A stretch of DNA of 64,000 nucleotides, from the NCBI GenBank assembly GCA_030762175.1, contig CM060846.1, positions 306,438,512 through 306,502,511 on the forward strand, in the 5' to 3' direction. The DNA is from Metallyticus violacea (Eukaryota; Arthropoda; Insecta; Mantodea; Metallyticidae). The notes under the pieces are model-generated. The model saw only the letters and a program-made list of their open reading frames with translations, had not been told where the DNA came from and ran no database searches. A program made the translations under genes and the position numbers. Of this stretch, positions 1 through 11,539 are shown piece after piece (position 1 is the first letter of the stretch; every line of letters starts with the position of its first letter).

Positions 1-64
1 TTAAGCGGATAAAAGTACGTGTCTAATAATAAGTACACCTAGATTCGAATTCTCGCTATGCTTG

Positions 65-95
<31 letters not shown>

Positions 96-776
96 AATAA
101 AATTAATGTTTAATATACGGCAAAACTAAATATGTTAATGGACAACATATATTTAAAATTTATGATATCTATGCTGAAACACAAAACCTTAAAATAATCA
201 TCCTCATTCTATCCCCGTTTTCAAAACAAATGCCACATTCATCAATATTCTAAAGTGAAAAAACTACAAAGAAGTATAAGTTGTTCTTGTGTTATTCAAA
301 ATAACAATAAATTCCTATTTGTTTGGAAAACAAAAGTTTATCTTCCGAACCTATACTACCCTTACATAAACAGATGAAATAGCATTATCTTTAATTATTT
401 GTTTATATCATACGAGAAAGAATAATGACAAACCATTCAATTCTATTTTCCGAACAGTGTCTTGAAATTTCATGAACAATTCTAGAAGCAATTATTCTAA
501 ATTTTAATGCTGTCCCTTTCTTCTGAAATACGTGGATAAGTGCCATCTTTTATTCCGGTAATTTCAGTTTTGTCCAAAAAGTTTTTTAACATTCTAAATC
601 ACAGTGAGTCAGTGTCAATAAAGCGATCTCAGAAAGTATTTAGGTGAAACATTATCGAGGGATTTAACTATAATCAAGAAACATTTTACATATTGCCCAA
701 GAAATGAAGAAATTAAAAACGTGAAGTTTAACACTAAAAATATCTGAGTCATTTCTTGAGGGACTCTCAAAATGTG

Positions 777-826
<50 letters not shown>

Positions 827-1090
827 TGTTGTTATTCAATGAAATCCCTGTTTTCACATGTTGTCTTGAGTGAACTAATATTTACAACATGACAGTACAG
901 ATCTTCCTGAAGAAGTTTTTCTAGAGTTTGATGCCTTTTTCAAATTTTGACCAATAATGTCTATAGAAGTCTGTAGTAGATATCCAAAGGTAGTTTTTAA
1001 ATTACAAACTTATATTCTCAAACAAACATCATAAACTTACTCCTAAGGATCTGAACTAGCTCATTGTTGTTTATTGCAAATCAAATTACA
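1..1090. other. AT-rich sequence with simple repeats only
   Basis: Contains an uninterrupted T run (about 63-92) and a TTA microsatellite (about 778-822). The only frame over 60 codons reads through the microsatellite as poly-Asn and is not coding. Nothing else is recognisable. Confidence 0.5.
778..822. repeat. (TTA)n microsatellite
   Basis: About 15 perfect TTA units; likely length-polymorphic. Confidence 0.5.
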
Positions 1091-1094
1091 ACTG

Positions 1095-1372
1095 TCGATC
1101 CTGGTGGTGCAGTGGTTACCGTACTTGTCTCCTAAACCCAAGATCGCGGGTCCGATCCCAACCAGGACCGATGAATGTTTTCAGACGTAAAAATGCTAAG
1201 TATGGCTTCCTTCGGTAGGGAAGTAAAGCCGTGGGTCGGGTGTCGTACATTTATGGCACGATAAAGAACCTCAAACCTGAAAGAAGAGGCCTCTGAGCAA
1301 AATTTGTCGGCCGTTTCTGGCCGTGAATAGAATGGGACGCTGAGTACTTTTTGAAGAGAATGTTTTAATTTA
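1095..1372 (+). repeat. tRNA-derived SINE, family B, copy 1
   Basis: The head reads like a tRNA: an A-box-like stretch (TGGTGCAGTGG) is followed about 45 bp later by a B-box-like stretch (GGGTCCGATCC). The body includes CTAAGTATGGCTTCCTTCGG and the near-palindrome CCTTCGGTAGGGAAG, shared with the other B copies. The 3' part around GAATGGGACGCTGA is degraded and lacks the usual TAAA-type tail. Known: such SINEs are Pol III transcribed and mobilised by a LINE. The head is too diverged to be a working tRNA gene. Confidence 0.5.
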
Positions 1373-1650
1373 AGCATTCTTGTTCACCTTATAATAGTAA
1401 TGCAGACTATATTATTTTATGAACAGTTTTAACAATAATTAAGTGAATGTTTTTAATTTTTTTCTAGTATAAACGTATGCATGTTTTAGACAGCTTTAGT
1501 GCATGTAAATCCGATGTGTAAATTTATAACAGTGCAACAATTTTAGTGGACTAAAAACCGCACAGCGCTGCAACTCTCGGTGCGGGCGTGGTCGAGCTGT
1601 TCCCTTTCTATTGACCTTTTGACTAACTGTTAAAGCACTGTTGTGGATTT

Positions 1651-1886
1651 GGTTTATTTCCGACGCTGTTTAACTCCTCAGGTCATTAGCATCCCATTCA
1701 TTCAGGGCGTGAAACGGCCGATACATCTTTTAGGTTCGAGGTTCTTTTACGAGCTGTAAATCTACGAATGGGATCTTCCCTTCCGAAGGAAGCTTACTTA
1801 GGATTTTTATGCCTGGAAAGATCCATCGACCCTAGCCGGGATTGAACCTACGAACTTGGGTCTACGGGGTAAGTGTGGTTACCATA
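1651..1886 (-). repeat. tRNA-derived SINE, family B, copy 2
   Basis: Reverse-strand copy. On the plus strand it starts with the family's 3' end (GGTTTATTTCC...CAGGTCATTAGCATCCCATT) and runs to the diverged tRNA-like head near 1840-1886. The very 5' end of the head is missing. It lies head-to-tail opposite copy 1, about 280 bp away. Confidence 0.5.
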
Positions 1887-1889
1887 TAA

Positions 1890-2664
1890 AGCATTGTTAA
1901 ACAGCTACAACCTAACATTAAGCCAAACGCTATGTTGATACATTGTTTCCTGCATGCTTTGACAGTAAAGTAATCTATTACAAGAAGTTCTTAACTTGGT
2001 AAATACAAAGTTGGCCACTACAATTCCGACTGTTTGCTGCTCTCTGTGAAGAAACTGGAGTATTACACTTGCATACCGAAGTCGTTGGCTTTGTTGGAGC
2101 AAAATGTTATCCAGACTGTGTAAACTAATATGTGAATTCTCCTTGTTTTTCGAATGTGCCAACCATGAGTTCGCCAAACTTTTAAGGAACCTTGGTCTAT
2201 ACATTAACTCATCTCAGAGCTAAATGCTAGCTCACATGGGAGGAACAAAGATATTCTGCATGGGGGAAAAAAAATCAATGCTTCAATACAAACATTAAAA
2301 AATTGATTAATCGTACTGAAAATAGAGACTTTGATAATTTTCCACCACTAATTGAGATTTAAAGTGCTTATTCCTTCTGCATAGCTCTGCGTAATGATTT
2401 TCGTCAATGGTGAACATCAAGACTTATCTAGAAATTAGAAAGTGCCTTAATAATAATTATCATGCAACTTGACAATGAACGATCAATTAGTATCAAGCAG
2501 GTTCATATTTTTCATTGATAATTCTGGTTATAATGTATTAATCAACAGTTCACAACATACGTTCTGCACATTTTCTGCGAAGTAGTACAATTTATGTCTC
2601 TTAAGATAAAAACATGGAACTGTTTAAATGTAATGGGTGGCTAGATTCCAACTTTCCCCGTTGT

Positions 2665-2729
<65 letters not shown>

Positions 2730-3130
2730 TTTGAAAATATTCATCACAATTCCAAGGTGTTGCTATCCATAGTTTAGGAAAGATTGCTATAGAAAATGAA
2801 CATGAGCATTCCGCCCTTTTTTTTCTCCTAGAAAATATCGATGCATTTATGTATCTGGAATAAAAAAAAAGTTAAACAGAAGTAATTTACTTGATTTGTG
2901 TCGTGTAGTAGCCACTTTTTAAGAATGTGTTGGTGTAGATGCAGGTGACAAGGATGGTTAGAAATGTAGCTATGGATACTACCTAAAAATACCTAAATTT
3001 AAGCAAAATAAGGTAGCAGATTTGACTTTGCTTTTGTACAAAGATCGTTTTCCATTGTTTTCCTTCCAAACATCTGGACAGAGAATGAACCCGTGGTCCT
3101 TGGATCTAGAAGTGACAGACTTTATCAATT
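1890..3130. other. No gene recognised
   Basis: Contains the AAT microsatellite at 2665-2726. A 99-codon minus frame at 1905-2204 resembles no family I know and has no supporting signals. Confidence 0.5.
2665..2726. repeat. (AAT)n microsatellite
   Basis: About 20 AAT units, nearly perfect. Confidence 0.5.
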
Positions 3131-3349
3131 AAGTTTATGGTTTTCCAATAGGATCATTAAATCGCGGCCTCTTCCAGTAGTGGTCGCAACGGGAAAGTAC
3201 CCCTGGGATATACACCAATGGCAGTTCTCTCCTGCGGCATGAGAGGGGATTTATGCATACATATGTGTTGTCCGAGAAGATAACTCTGTGAGTGGCCAGC
3301 GGAGCAGTGACAGAGCAAGTCAAACAGTAGTGAGGTGCGTTTAGCAGGA

Positions 3350-3758
3350 ATGGTGTCGGGGTCTTTTCTTCTCTACCTAACTTCGTTCGCGGTGTTGGAC
3401 TTGGCAGGTGCCGACCGTCGCCACCAATATGGACATCTTCTGGCTGCCTGGAATGCCCTTTCCGATCTTGCGAATCCCCACAGAAACTGTCAGGGCTGTG
3501 GAATGCAAGGAACTAATCGTCGATTGTCTTCGATGGCTAGTGCTGAACTAACTGCTTTAAGAATTGAACTGATAAAAGTACAGATTTTGAAGAAACTGCG
3601 GTTAAAGGAGCCCCCCATGGTGTCTATGCCGTTATCAACATTACCGAAGCCACTGGCAGATGGAAGTCTCCTACATAAATCCACCGAATCTCGTACGGTG
3701 AAAAGTTTTGATGACTTTTATGGTACGACGGACCAAGTTATTCTCTTCCCTCAAAAAG
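3350..3758 (+). CDS. myo: First coding exon of a GDF8/GDF11-type (myostatin/myoglianin) TGF-beta precursor
   Basis: Seen: an open frame of 136 codons plus one base. ATG 3350 is the first in-frame ATG after the stop at 3308-3310 and has a G at +4. Residues 1-21 are hydrophobic and fit a secretory signal peptide. A CxxC pair follows at C47/C50, then the propeptide helix IELIKVQILKKLRLKEPP at 72-89 and FDDFYGTTDQVI at 120-131. Known: a cysteine pair, an 'IK.QIL.KLRL...P' helix and a 'DDYHATTE.II'-like segment mark the N-terminal propeptide of myostatin, GDF11 and insect myoglianin. Such ligands are secreted as latent dimers and act through activin-type receptors in muscle and neuronal growth control. 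The exon ends at AAAG|GTAAGT in phase 1, matching the phase and relative position of myostatin intron 1. Inferred: only this exon of a roughly three-exon gene is visible; the latency remainder and cystine-knot ligand are not recognisable here. An activin-beta-like propeptide is a less likely alternative. The frame has no lesions. Confidence 0.5.
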
Positions 3759-3764
3759 GTAAGT
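3759..3764 (+). other. 5' splice donor of the TGF-beta exon
   Basis: GTAAGT preceded by AAAAAG is a consensus U1-type donor. It interrupts a Gly codon after one base (phase 1). Reading on without splicing reaches TAA at 3764-3766, so splicing is needed for a functional protein. No matching acceptor and exon could be identified downstream. Confidence 0.5.
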
Positions 3765-5670
3765 AAGATAGTCAACACAGTGGTTGTTGCCAGATATTTT
3801 GAGAATTATCCGCTAAGAAAGCGTAAATAAGAATCATATACATGTATTTATCAAGGTTCATAAAAATAGTACTAATCAGGAAAATTACGATTCTGTGTAT
3901 TCGTTGCCACTAGCAGTCAACAAGGTGCATTTTAGCATACTTGCAAATATGTACAATGGCATCGTGAATTCTAAATTATAAGAAGCAATTTGTGCGCGGA
4001 GGTTATGAAAATTAAAATATGTTACATTAAAAATAAAGGTAAAAATAATTCTACATCATCCATACAGCTCATAACACATTTAAAAGTTATAAGATTTCTA
4101 TAATAAAGCAACAATTAAATATGATTTTTAAAGAATACTACTAAAATTAATGCTGACTTTTCTGGTTTACTTTTACGATAGTGGTAAAAAGTCAGGCAGG
4201 GTATGCACGTATTTAATAACGATTTTATTCCACCTTGAAATATTAAGAGACAATTAGCTTTAAAAGTGCAGCAGAAAAAACTAAAAACTTAATTAATATG
4301 ATGGTCTTTAACTGTGGCATAAGAAAGGAGGAACCAACTCAGGTAAAGCAACGTTCTATTTGTCTGTCAGGCTCGTTTAGCTAGAGGATTCGGACGCAGA
4401 TTGATCATCTACCTCTGGGAAATTATTAATTGAAATTTTATAGCACTCCTGGGGTGAGCCTAGAAGTCTGGGGAAAAACATGTTAATTCGGGAATATTTT
4501 AACTATACATGTACTGTTTCAAGCGGCAAAATGTTGCTAAAATCTATTTTTAGTGATATGCACCACTGTATAAATACGACAATCCGGAAATTTAATTTTA
4601 AACGCTTTAAATACATAATTATCTTGTCAAATATTTTGTGAAGAATGATACAAAGTTTCATTTAGTACGATGTACACATTGCAAATTCATTATCGTAGAT
4701 GCTCACTAATTCAACCAGTAAAACTTAATTATCTAGAATTTAGCGAAAATTAGATCTTAAACTTCTTTTCTAATTTGTTTGCATTATGAAATAGCATGGA
4801 GTACTAATATACTTTAATGGTATCCAGCATTATTGTAGAGATGCTACAGACTTTCACATATATTCATAGCATTTATATTTACTATAGTAATTTAAAACCC
4901 TGTACTTTGTAAAAAAAACAATGCACAAAATTTTAATTTATTAATGTGTAAATTGCATTTTCATTCTTGGCGTTTAAACGTTAATTTATTCTTCTCTGTA
5001 TTCGCTGCTTTTGTTCTATCAATTTAAAAGTATCGGGTACAAAAGTTTATCACTCAATGGATAACTAATAAATATGTTTCAATTTTAATAAACTATACAT
5101 TTTGAATAAAAAAGTACAATTGGGAAACTAGACAATTTATTTTCAAATTCAGCTAATTTCAGCATACCGATTCTGTGCATGAATAAATGGGATCGATCGA
5201 ACTGAAACAGAGTTACCAAAATATTTAATATTTAAATTTTTATGGGTCTATTTTTAATCAACTATTGTTCAGAGGTTCGTATATAGGTTAGTGTCCTTTG
5301 CGTTTTAAAAGGGTAATCACCAAATATGATTACTCAATTTAGGTACGGATTTTATCATGAAAAATTGCATGTGTATTTACATTTTTTTTGTAAGCGTTTA
5401 ACGTCACGCCAACGGCCAAGGTCTTTCGAGACCATTGGAATAAATGAAATGACGAAAATGAGTCCGTAGTCTTTAAAATCTAATATTATCTGGTATTTAT
5501 CGAGATGAATATTTACGTATTTGTTCTTTTAAGCATATAGGTTAACTTTTATTATATTGCAGCGAAAATTCAGCTAAATTTCTTTAATGGCAAATTGGCG
5601 TGTGCAGTATATTGAAAAGGATCTTCCATGTTCCTGAAGCATTCGTAGCGCCTGTTGAATTTCTCTTTTA
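3765..5670. other. Presumptive intron sequence, no recognisable element
   Basis: Very AT-rich sequence without long open frames, tRNA-like heads or terminal repeats that I can recognise. It directly follows the splice donor, so intron 1 of the TGF-beta gene is the natural reading. Confidence 0.5.
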
Positions 5671-5684
5671 GCTTTCACATTCAA

Positions 5685-5974
5685 CCGCCACGGTTGGCCG
5701 AGGTCGTTAAGTCTCGGACTCGTGAGCGGGAGGTCTGGGTTCGAATACCGCCAGGACCGTCCTTCCTGACGGAGGTTTTTTTTTTCAGGGTTTCCTCAGT
5801 CCTCATAAATGGCAAATGCCGGGGAGGTACCCTAAACTTAGGCCTGGAACGATTCCTTCCTTAAAAAATAAATCCTTTCCCAATATATCATTTCATTTCA
5901 TCTCATCTATCATCAGTGTCCATCGCCTGTGATGCCTCTGTAGCAAAAACGGGCGTTAAACACTATTCATTCTG
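5685..5974 (+). repeat. tRNA-derived SINE, family A, copy 1, with target-site duplication
   Basis: The tRNA-like head has an A box (TTGGCCGAGGTCGTTAAG) and a B box (GGGTTCGAATACC). The body runs through GGGGAGGTACCCTAAACTTA and AGGCCTGGAACGATTCCTTC to the terminal motif AAAACGGGCGTTAAA and a short ATTC tail. TCACATTCAA at 5675-5684 and TCACATTGAA at 5975-5984 form a 10-bp target-site duplication with one mismatch, showing retroposition of a complete unit. Confidence 0.5.
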
Positions 5975-5984
5975 TCACATTGAA

Positions 5985-8000
5985 GAATATTCAGTCAAGT
6001 ATCTTCTTCAATCTAGGGCTTCATAAAAACGTAAACCTACTTACTGCACTAATTTTGCTCACCAGAATTGACGATTCCTATAAAATAAATTAACATTATC
6101 AGAAATAAGAATGACTATTTGAGTGTTGTGTTTTTATGCTTAAAATATTTAAATTTTTATTACATCTACTCAAAATAGCCGTTATATAACAATATTGTAT
6201 ATACCTAAATATACCATTTTCAATCTATACAATATGTGTATGCATTAGTATTCATTCCATACATTAGTTAAAATAATTCTTCAGCTAATTTAATAAAAAT
6301 AAGAGCTAAATATCGGTGCTTTAGTCCGTTACTATGGAGAAAAATATAGCATTAATCTAAAAGTGGTTAGTCAATTGTACAAGGAAGTGTGGCAAAAGGC
6401 TTCTTTAAATTATTTAATTATTTTAAGGCAAATGCACACTGCTATTTTCGCAATTATTTTTATAATTAAACCATCAGTAAAATACAAAATAATTTTTATC
6501 GCATAAAATATAGCTTAACTTAATATTTTTCCTCATTTAAGTAGATTCAAATTGTTTATTTACCCCCCCCCCATGTTAAATTTGGCAAATTCCTTACCCA
6601 TTATTTCAGAGCTATTAAAGTTAGCTGTTTACTGCACTGTGAACCTATAAACAATTTTTTATTTGATTGATGAAAAATGAAGTTTCAATTGATAGTCAGG
6701 AAGTTACAAATTTTAAATATGACGAACATTTTACTTAAACCTTTTTAATTTTTATTTTTTAAAAAAATAATATTTTTAACCATTTTAATCAAATTAGTTC
6801 ATACACCGTTAAAAATAGTTGATTAAAATTTCATGCGTTTATGCTTTCAAGTTTTTTTTTTTTTTTTTTTTTTTATAATATAGTGGCATGTTTGTAGAAA
6901 ATTTCGTTTTTTCATAAATTGCAATTAAAAATGAAAAGTCACGTTTGTAGAAGAAATATAACTTCCAAATTCTCCAGGCTAGTAATCATCCATTTTTCCT
7001 ATTAATCCCAATTTTGGTCATTTATTTGCCAAATAATTAAAAAATCACTCTAGAGAAAATGTTTAACAAAATTATTAATCATTAACTGGGTGGATGGTCC
7101 AAAAAAATTTAAAAATCTGTCATATAAAAATATTAACAAATGTATCAAAATCTGAAAATTTAAAAAATCATGAAAATCACTTTTTTGACTCCCCTTAGCA
7201 GTTCTCTGAAACATTTTTTCAGACCTTAATGTTTTCAGTTTCTTCATTTTATCGTCCAAAAATGTAATTCTTCCTATATACAGTTTGAAAATTCCTAAGT
7301 TCTACTGTTAGAACTACCAAATATTTGCGTACAAAAATATTGTGACTCTCACTTCTTGTTAAATACGCTATAATTATCTTCAGTGATCATTTTCTACCGC
7401 AACTTGGTTTAAGACGACGTGGCGAAAATAAACACGGTATGCAAAGAGTGCATATGTCTTAAAGATCCGAAGTTGGAAGAAACTAATAGTTAGCTGATCG
7501 ATATTTTCAATATAGGTCAAAGTTGTTAGCGCTATGTTTAAATGTTGTGCAGATAATTTATTTTTCTGTATATTATGAATATATAAAGTGGATATTTGCA
7601 TTCCACTTAAGTGTGTTGCTTATAAAGGGACTTTGTTAAGCATTATTTTTATATTAATTTCAGTATGCTGTTGATTTTCAGCTGGTAATGATTTAGATGG
7701 CAGCGAATTCGAGACTGCTGAAATGTGTAGTAATAGAGGTCGGTGGTTCATTCCTTTAAAGGCAATAAATAAACATATGAATAAATACAAATAAATAAAA
7801 ATTAGAACACTTAAATAAACAAAAATAAAAACATAAAACCACACACAAACAGTTTATTCGCTAATCTCAAGTGTGGAGTACAAATATGAAAAAATAGGGT
7901 GGTAGGCTTTAAAATAACCACCATCTAAGAGAAAAAGGTGAAGTTCAGAAAGTTTTTGTATTAGGTACTTCAAACCATTTTTTTAGTTCCGATCGTACGC
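5985..8000. other. No gene recognised; AT-rich
   Basis: Holds short homopolymers (C9 near 6564-6572, a T run near 6850-6874). The minus frames at 7050-7259, 7380-7601 and 7620-7844 are low-complexity and resemble no known protein. Confidence 0.5.
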
Positions 8001-8279
8001 TGTTATCAAAATAGGCGAGAAATAAGTTGGACATAAACTGAATGACTTAATCCGCATGTTGCTTGTATTAGATGAGAGACAATGGATGCAAATGGGCCAA
8101 CTTTCTGTTTTGGAACGCAGTAGTTTTCGGTTCTGATACCAACATCCAGACATGGGTTTATTTTTCTCAGAATGGCCGTAGAAATTTTAGGGGGGACAAA
8201 AGAAATTATAAAATATAATTTAAAAAGTATTTTGCAATTTACAGTTTGGCAGGTGATCTTAAAGTGACATTTCTCTAGC

Positions 8280-9740
8280 GTAGTTGTCGATTATTTTTTC
8301 CAGACAGCTCTGCAGAAGTGTCGGCTGTTGCTAATCCTCGTGAAGTCTTCCTCCATTTTATTGCAAATCTTTGTGGGGATGCGGTAATGATTGCGATATC
8401 AGTTCTGCCAATTTCTTCAAATATTCATGTTTTATATTGGTATCAAGGAGATGTAAATTGAGCTTTTATTTAAATTTTAATGGTTGCTAATTATCCAAGT
8501 TGTTTTTAGTTTGCGTTGGCACCATTGCAGTCAATTATTAAAAACCCCAAAATTTTGGATGTCTTCATTCAGCAATTAAATAGCGAAAAATGTATCTGGA
8601 ATTTGGAGCAACCCTTAATTAGTTTTGTTATTGAATTACCGAGGCGTTGATTTAATTCTTTACCCACTGAATCAGCATAATTTGTTCTGGCTGTCGCTGC
8701 TACGTTCTATAATACATATTTTGCTCTCGGGCAGAGCTTTGATGCACCACAAGTACCTTCTAATGTTACTCAACGTTAAGTTCTACACATTTTATATTTT
8801 CGTTTTAACTGTTCTTTTATACCTTTTATCAGGCACGTCATCATTGAAGCATGGAGAGAGATTCTGAAGAATTGTACTCAAGTTTGAAACAGCTTTCAAA
8901 CTTTCATCAATGCCATACATTGGAATAAGGGAACTACCATTTTGTAGCAGCGACAAAATTCTTCGTCAGGGCAGGCAAATATAGGATGAGAATATTCGTT
9001 GAATCACCCATGACGATAAAGAAACGTACACAAAGGCTAAGACTTGTTCTGTTGGTGTTTTTGCTTGACATTACAACACGTGGACCTTCCAGAAATTCTT
9101 GCACTCACATATTTGTTCATAATTTGGATTTTTAACATTTTCTGAAATTTCTCTTTTTCAGTTTGGCTAGTATTACCAGGATCTGACTTTCATTTGGATA
9201 ATGTTGTCTTAAACGCATTTACTACTCACACATTTTAGTACTGCTTTAATTCCAGTGATGAAATGGCACAAAGAAGATCGAGTAAAATGCCTGTTATGAA
9301 ACAAGTATTAGCTTCCACTTGCTACGTCTAAAATGACCTTTTGAGCTAGTTCGATGATGCAGCATCATTGGGAACGAAAGAATTTCCTACAGTTCTAATT
9401 TGAGGATATAACTTGTAAAGCTTTATTAGCCTTATCATCGCTCACAAAAATCAATATTCTTTCTGTCATCTGGCGATTGTAAATTTGCTGAATCAATTAA
9501 AAATTTTACGATTGTGGAAATGTTTGTGACCTCGATTTCTTCTGCAGTCAGCAGAAAAGAAACAGATGAATCATTTTAAAGCGAACCAATACATCGTCCT
9601 TCGTAATCTGTTGTTTCAGCAACTGCCACTCATGCAAAATTGCCTACAAAAATGTTCAGTGCTTTGCTTGTAGCCCGGCATTAAACATTTTGCATAAAGT
9701 TTATTTGTCGGACCTTTTGTTTTCTGTATAATTGTCAAAG
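8280..9740. other. Unassigned, somewhat higher-complexity block
   Basis: Short reading-frame fragments of ordinary amino-acid composition occur on the minus strand (for example near 9440-9570, SFLLTAEEIEVT), broken by many stops. This suggests a decayed mobile element or retrogene, but I cannot place the family. It sits directly upstream of the 120-bp tandem duplication. Confidence 0.5.
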
Positions 9741-10046
9741 AATTTACGTAGAATTGAGCTGGTAAATTTCCACAGGCGAATATCAGCTGCTAAAAAGGTT
9801 CAAACAAATAATGGGAAAGCTGAGATACATTTTTACTGGCATCCGAATATTCACCATAAAGCTCTGAATAGAATTGAGCTAGTAAATTTCCACAGGGGAA
9901 TATCAGCTGCTAAAAAGGTTCAAACAAATAATGGGAAAGCTGAGATACATTTTTACTGGCATCCGAATATTCACCATAAAGTTCTGAACAGGGACTTTTT
10001 TGCGGATTTGAACTTTAAGCATTCCTTTGGGCTTACTGGAGTTTAA
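9732..10046 (+). CDS. Hypothetical 104-codon frame containing the 40-aa repeat
   Basis: The frame consists almost entirely of two near-identical 40-residue blocks rich in Lys, His and Asn plus an unrelated tail. There is no signal peptide or known domain. The same block is read with stops on the other strand. Kept only because the duplication preserved the frame. Confidence 0.5.
   Translation: MSKNLRRIELVNFHRRISAAKKVQTNNGKAEIHFYWHPNIHHKALNRIELVNFHRGISAAKKVQTNNGKAEIHFYWHPNIHHKVLNRDFFADLNFKHSFGLTGV
9751..9990 (+). repeat. Two-copy 120-bp tandem duplication in an open frame
   Basis: Units 9751-9870 and 9871-9990 begin GAATTGAGCT and differ at only a few bases. The period is exactly 40 codons, so the plus frame at 9732-10046 stays open and encodes a duplicated peptide (RIELVNFHR.ISAAKKVQ...). 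No family is recognised. The frame starts and ends without supporting signals, so a duplicated piece of a dead element is as likely as a gene. Confidence 0.5.
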
Positions 10047-10964
10047 AAGGAAGCTTGAAAGAGTTTCTTGATGCGAATTATTTTTTCACGCGCTTGATAC
10101 TTTTTTTACACCCGTCGTTAACATTTCGTTTTTAAATTCCTGGTGCAAACTGGGTAGTTTTTTACTTGCACTTTCTATCATTTTAGACATTTTTTTGTTC
10201 AAAATATAACTACCATTGCTGAAGAGAATATTCTTCACATTACTAAGACTTAAGTAAACCTTTATTAACTACTCCACTGAAATCACAGCTAGAAACGAAT
10301 AAACAGGTTTGGCATTGCAATAGAGGTTTATCCTTATATCCTCACAGTTCTCGCTTGGTTAGAGTGACCAAGTGATAGTCCAGCATGATACATGCTTAAT
10401 GTGTGACATTCAATTTCTTAGCGAATCAGATAATTTCCCTATTCTGCAATTTAACTCCATTCATAAGTGCTAGTTCTGATCTTGTTTCTAAAATCAGTTG
10501 CACGAAAGAAAGTAAATGTCATTATAAAGTAACATAATTCAAAATAATTGTATAATAATATAAGCAAAATATGCATTTGTATTAACCTTAATTTTTTTAA
10601 AAAATGTAGCAAGTGCTGTAAATCGCACAGAAATATCGGCATATGTTTTGACCATAGAAAGAAATGTGCATTTACATGAAAACCCGGGCCCTGGTATTTA
10701 TTCTGACTTGTTTTACTATTGCTAAGTGAGATGATTCAGCAGAAGCTTTATGTAAGGACGGATTTTCCTTCTTAGCGAAGAAACAGGTTGCTTCTTAAGG
10801 TCTCGGGTGAGTGTAAACGGGGCTATCATAAGTTCGTATTTAGTATGGAGGCGTAACCTCTAATTTTAAGGTTAAATATAATTAGTTGGGAATATGAATT
10901 TAATTATTGTATATATTTAAATTTTTAGATGTTTATGTATGATACCGATAGCGGCAATAGTGCT

Positions 10965-11187
10965 GGCCAATGCAGGTGGCTGGAATTCTGAAGGTACGGA
11001 CTCGTGAACTGTAGGTCTGCGGTTGGAATTCTGCCAGAATCGTCCTTCCAGGCTAAGTTTATTCTGTCTTTCCCAGTCAACAATTGCAAATGCGGTGATA
11101 GTACCCAAACTCAGCCTGAAATACTTCCTATCCAAAACCCCTTCGCAGTTTATTATTTGTTTTCATATATCACCAATGTCCATCGCG
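10965..11187 (+). repeat. tRNA-derived SINE, family A, copy 2, 5' portion (split by a B SINE)
   Basis: Diverged family A copy: GTACGGACTCGTGAACTGTAG corresponds to the head and TATCACCAATGTCCATCG to the 3' body. It stops abruptly where a complete family B SINE begins, and its last 40 bp resume at 11491. Confidence 0.5.
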
Positions 11188-11490
11188 TCGGTCCTGGTGG
11201 TGTAGTGGTAGCCATACTTGCCTTCTAAACCCAAGATCGCGGGTTCGATCCAGGCCAGGATCGATGGATTTTTTTCGGGCGTAAAAATCCTAAGTATGGC
11301 TTCCTTCGGAAGGGAAGTAAAACCGTGGGTCCCGTGTCGTACATTTACGGCACGACAAAGAACCTCAAGCCTGAAAAAAAGAGGCCTCTGACCAAAATTT
11401 GTCGGCATTTTTACGCCCTGATTTGAATGGGACGTTGATGACCTGATATATTAAAGAGCGTCCTAAATAGATCAAAATAAACAAATTTCC
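11188..11490 (+). repeat. tRNA-derived SINE, family B, copy 3, nested inside a family A SINE
   Basis: Nearly consensus copy. The head GGTCCTGGTGGTGTAGTGG carries the A box; the B box is GCGGGTTCGATCC. The body has the CTTCCTTCGGAAGGGAAG palindrome and CCTGATTTGAATGGGACG. The tail is AAATAGATCAAAATAAAC. TCCATCGCGTC before it and TCCACCGTCTC after it look like an aged 11-bp target-site duplication. Confidence 0.5.
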
Positions 11491-11530
11491 ACCGTCTCTG
11501 ATGCCGTAGTAGTGAAAACGGGCGTTAAAT
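11491..11530 (+). repeat. tRNA-derived SINE, family A, copy 2, 3' remainder
   Basis: CTGATGCCGTAGTAGTG followed by AAAACGGGCGTTAAA is the terminal segment of family A. It completes the copy begun at about 10965. Confidence 0.5.
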
Positions 11531-11539
11531 GTTAATAAA

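Noticed and set aside
615..857. 80-codon minus frame with a poly-Asn tract
   Set aside because: It is read through the TTA microsatellite; there is no other evidence of coding.
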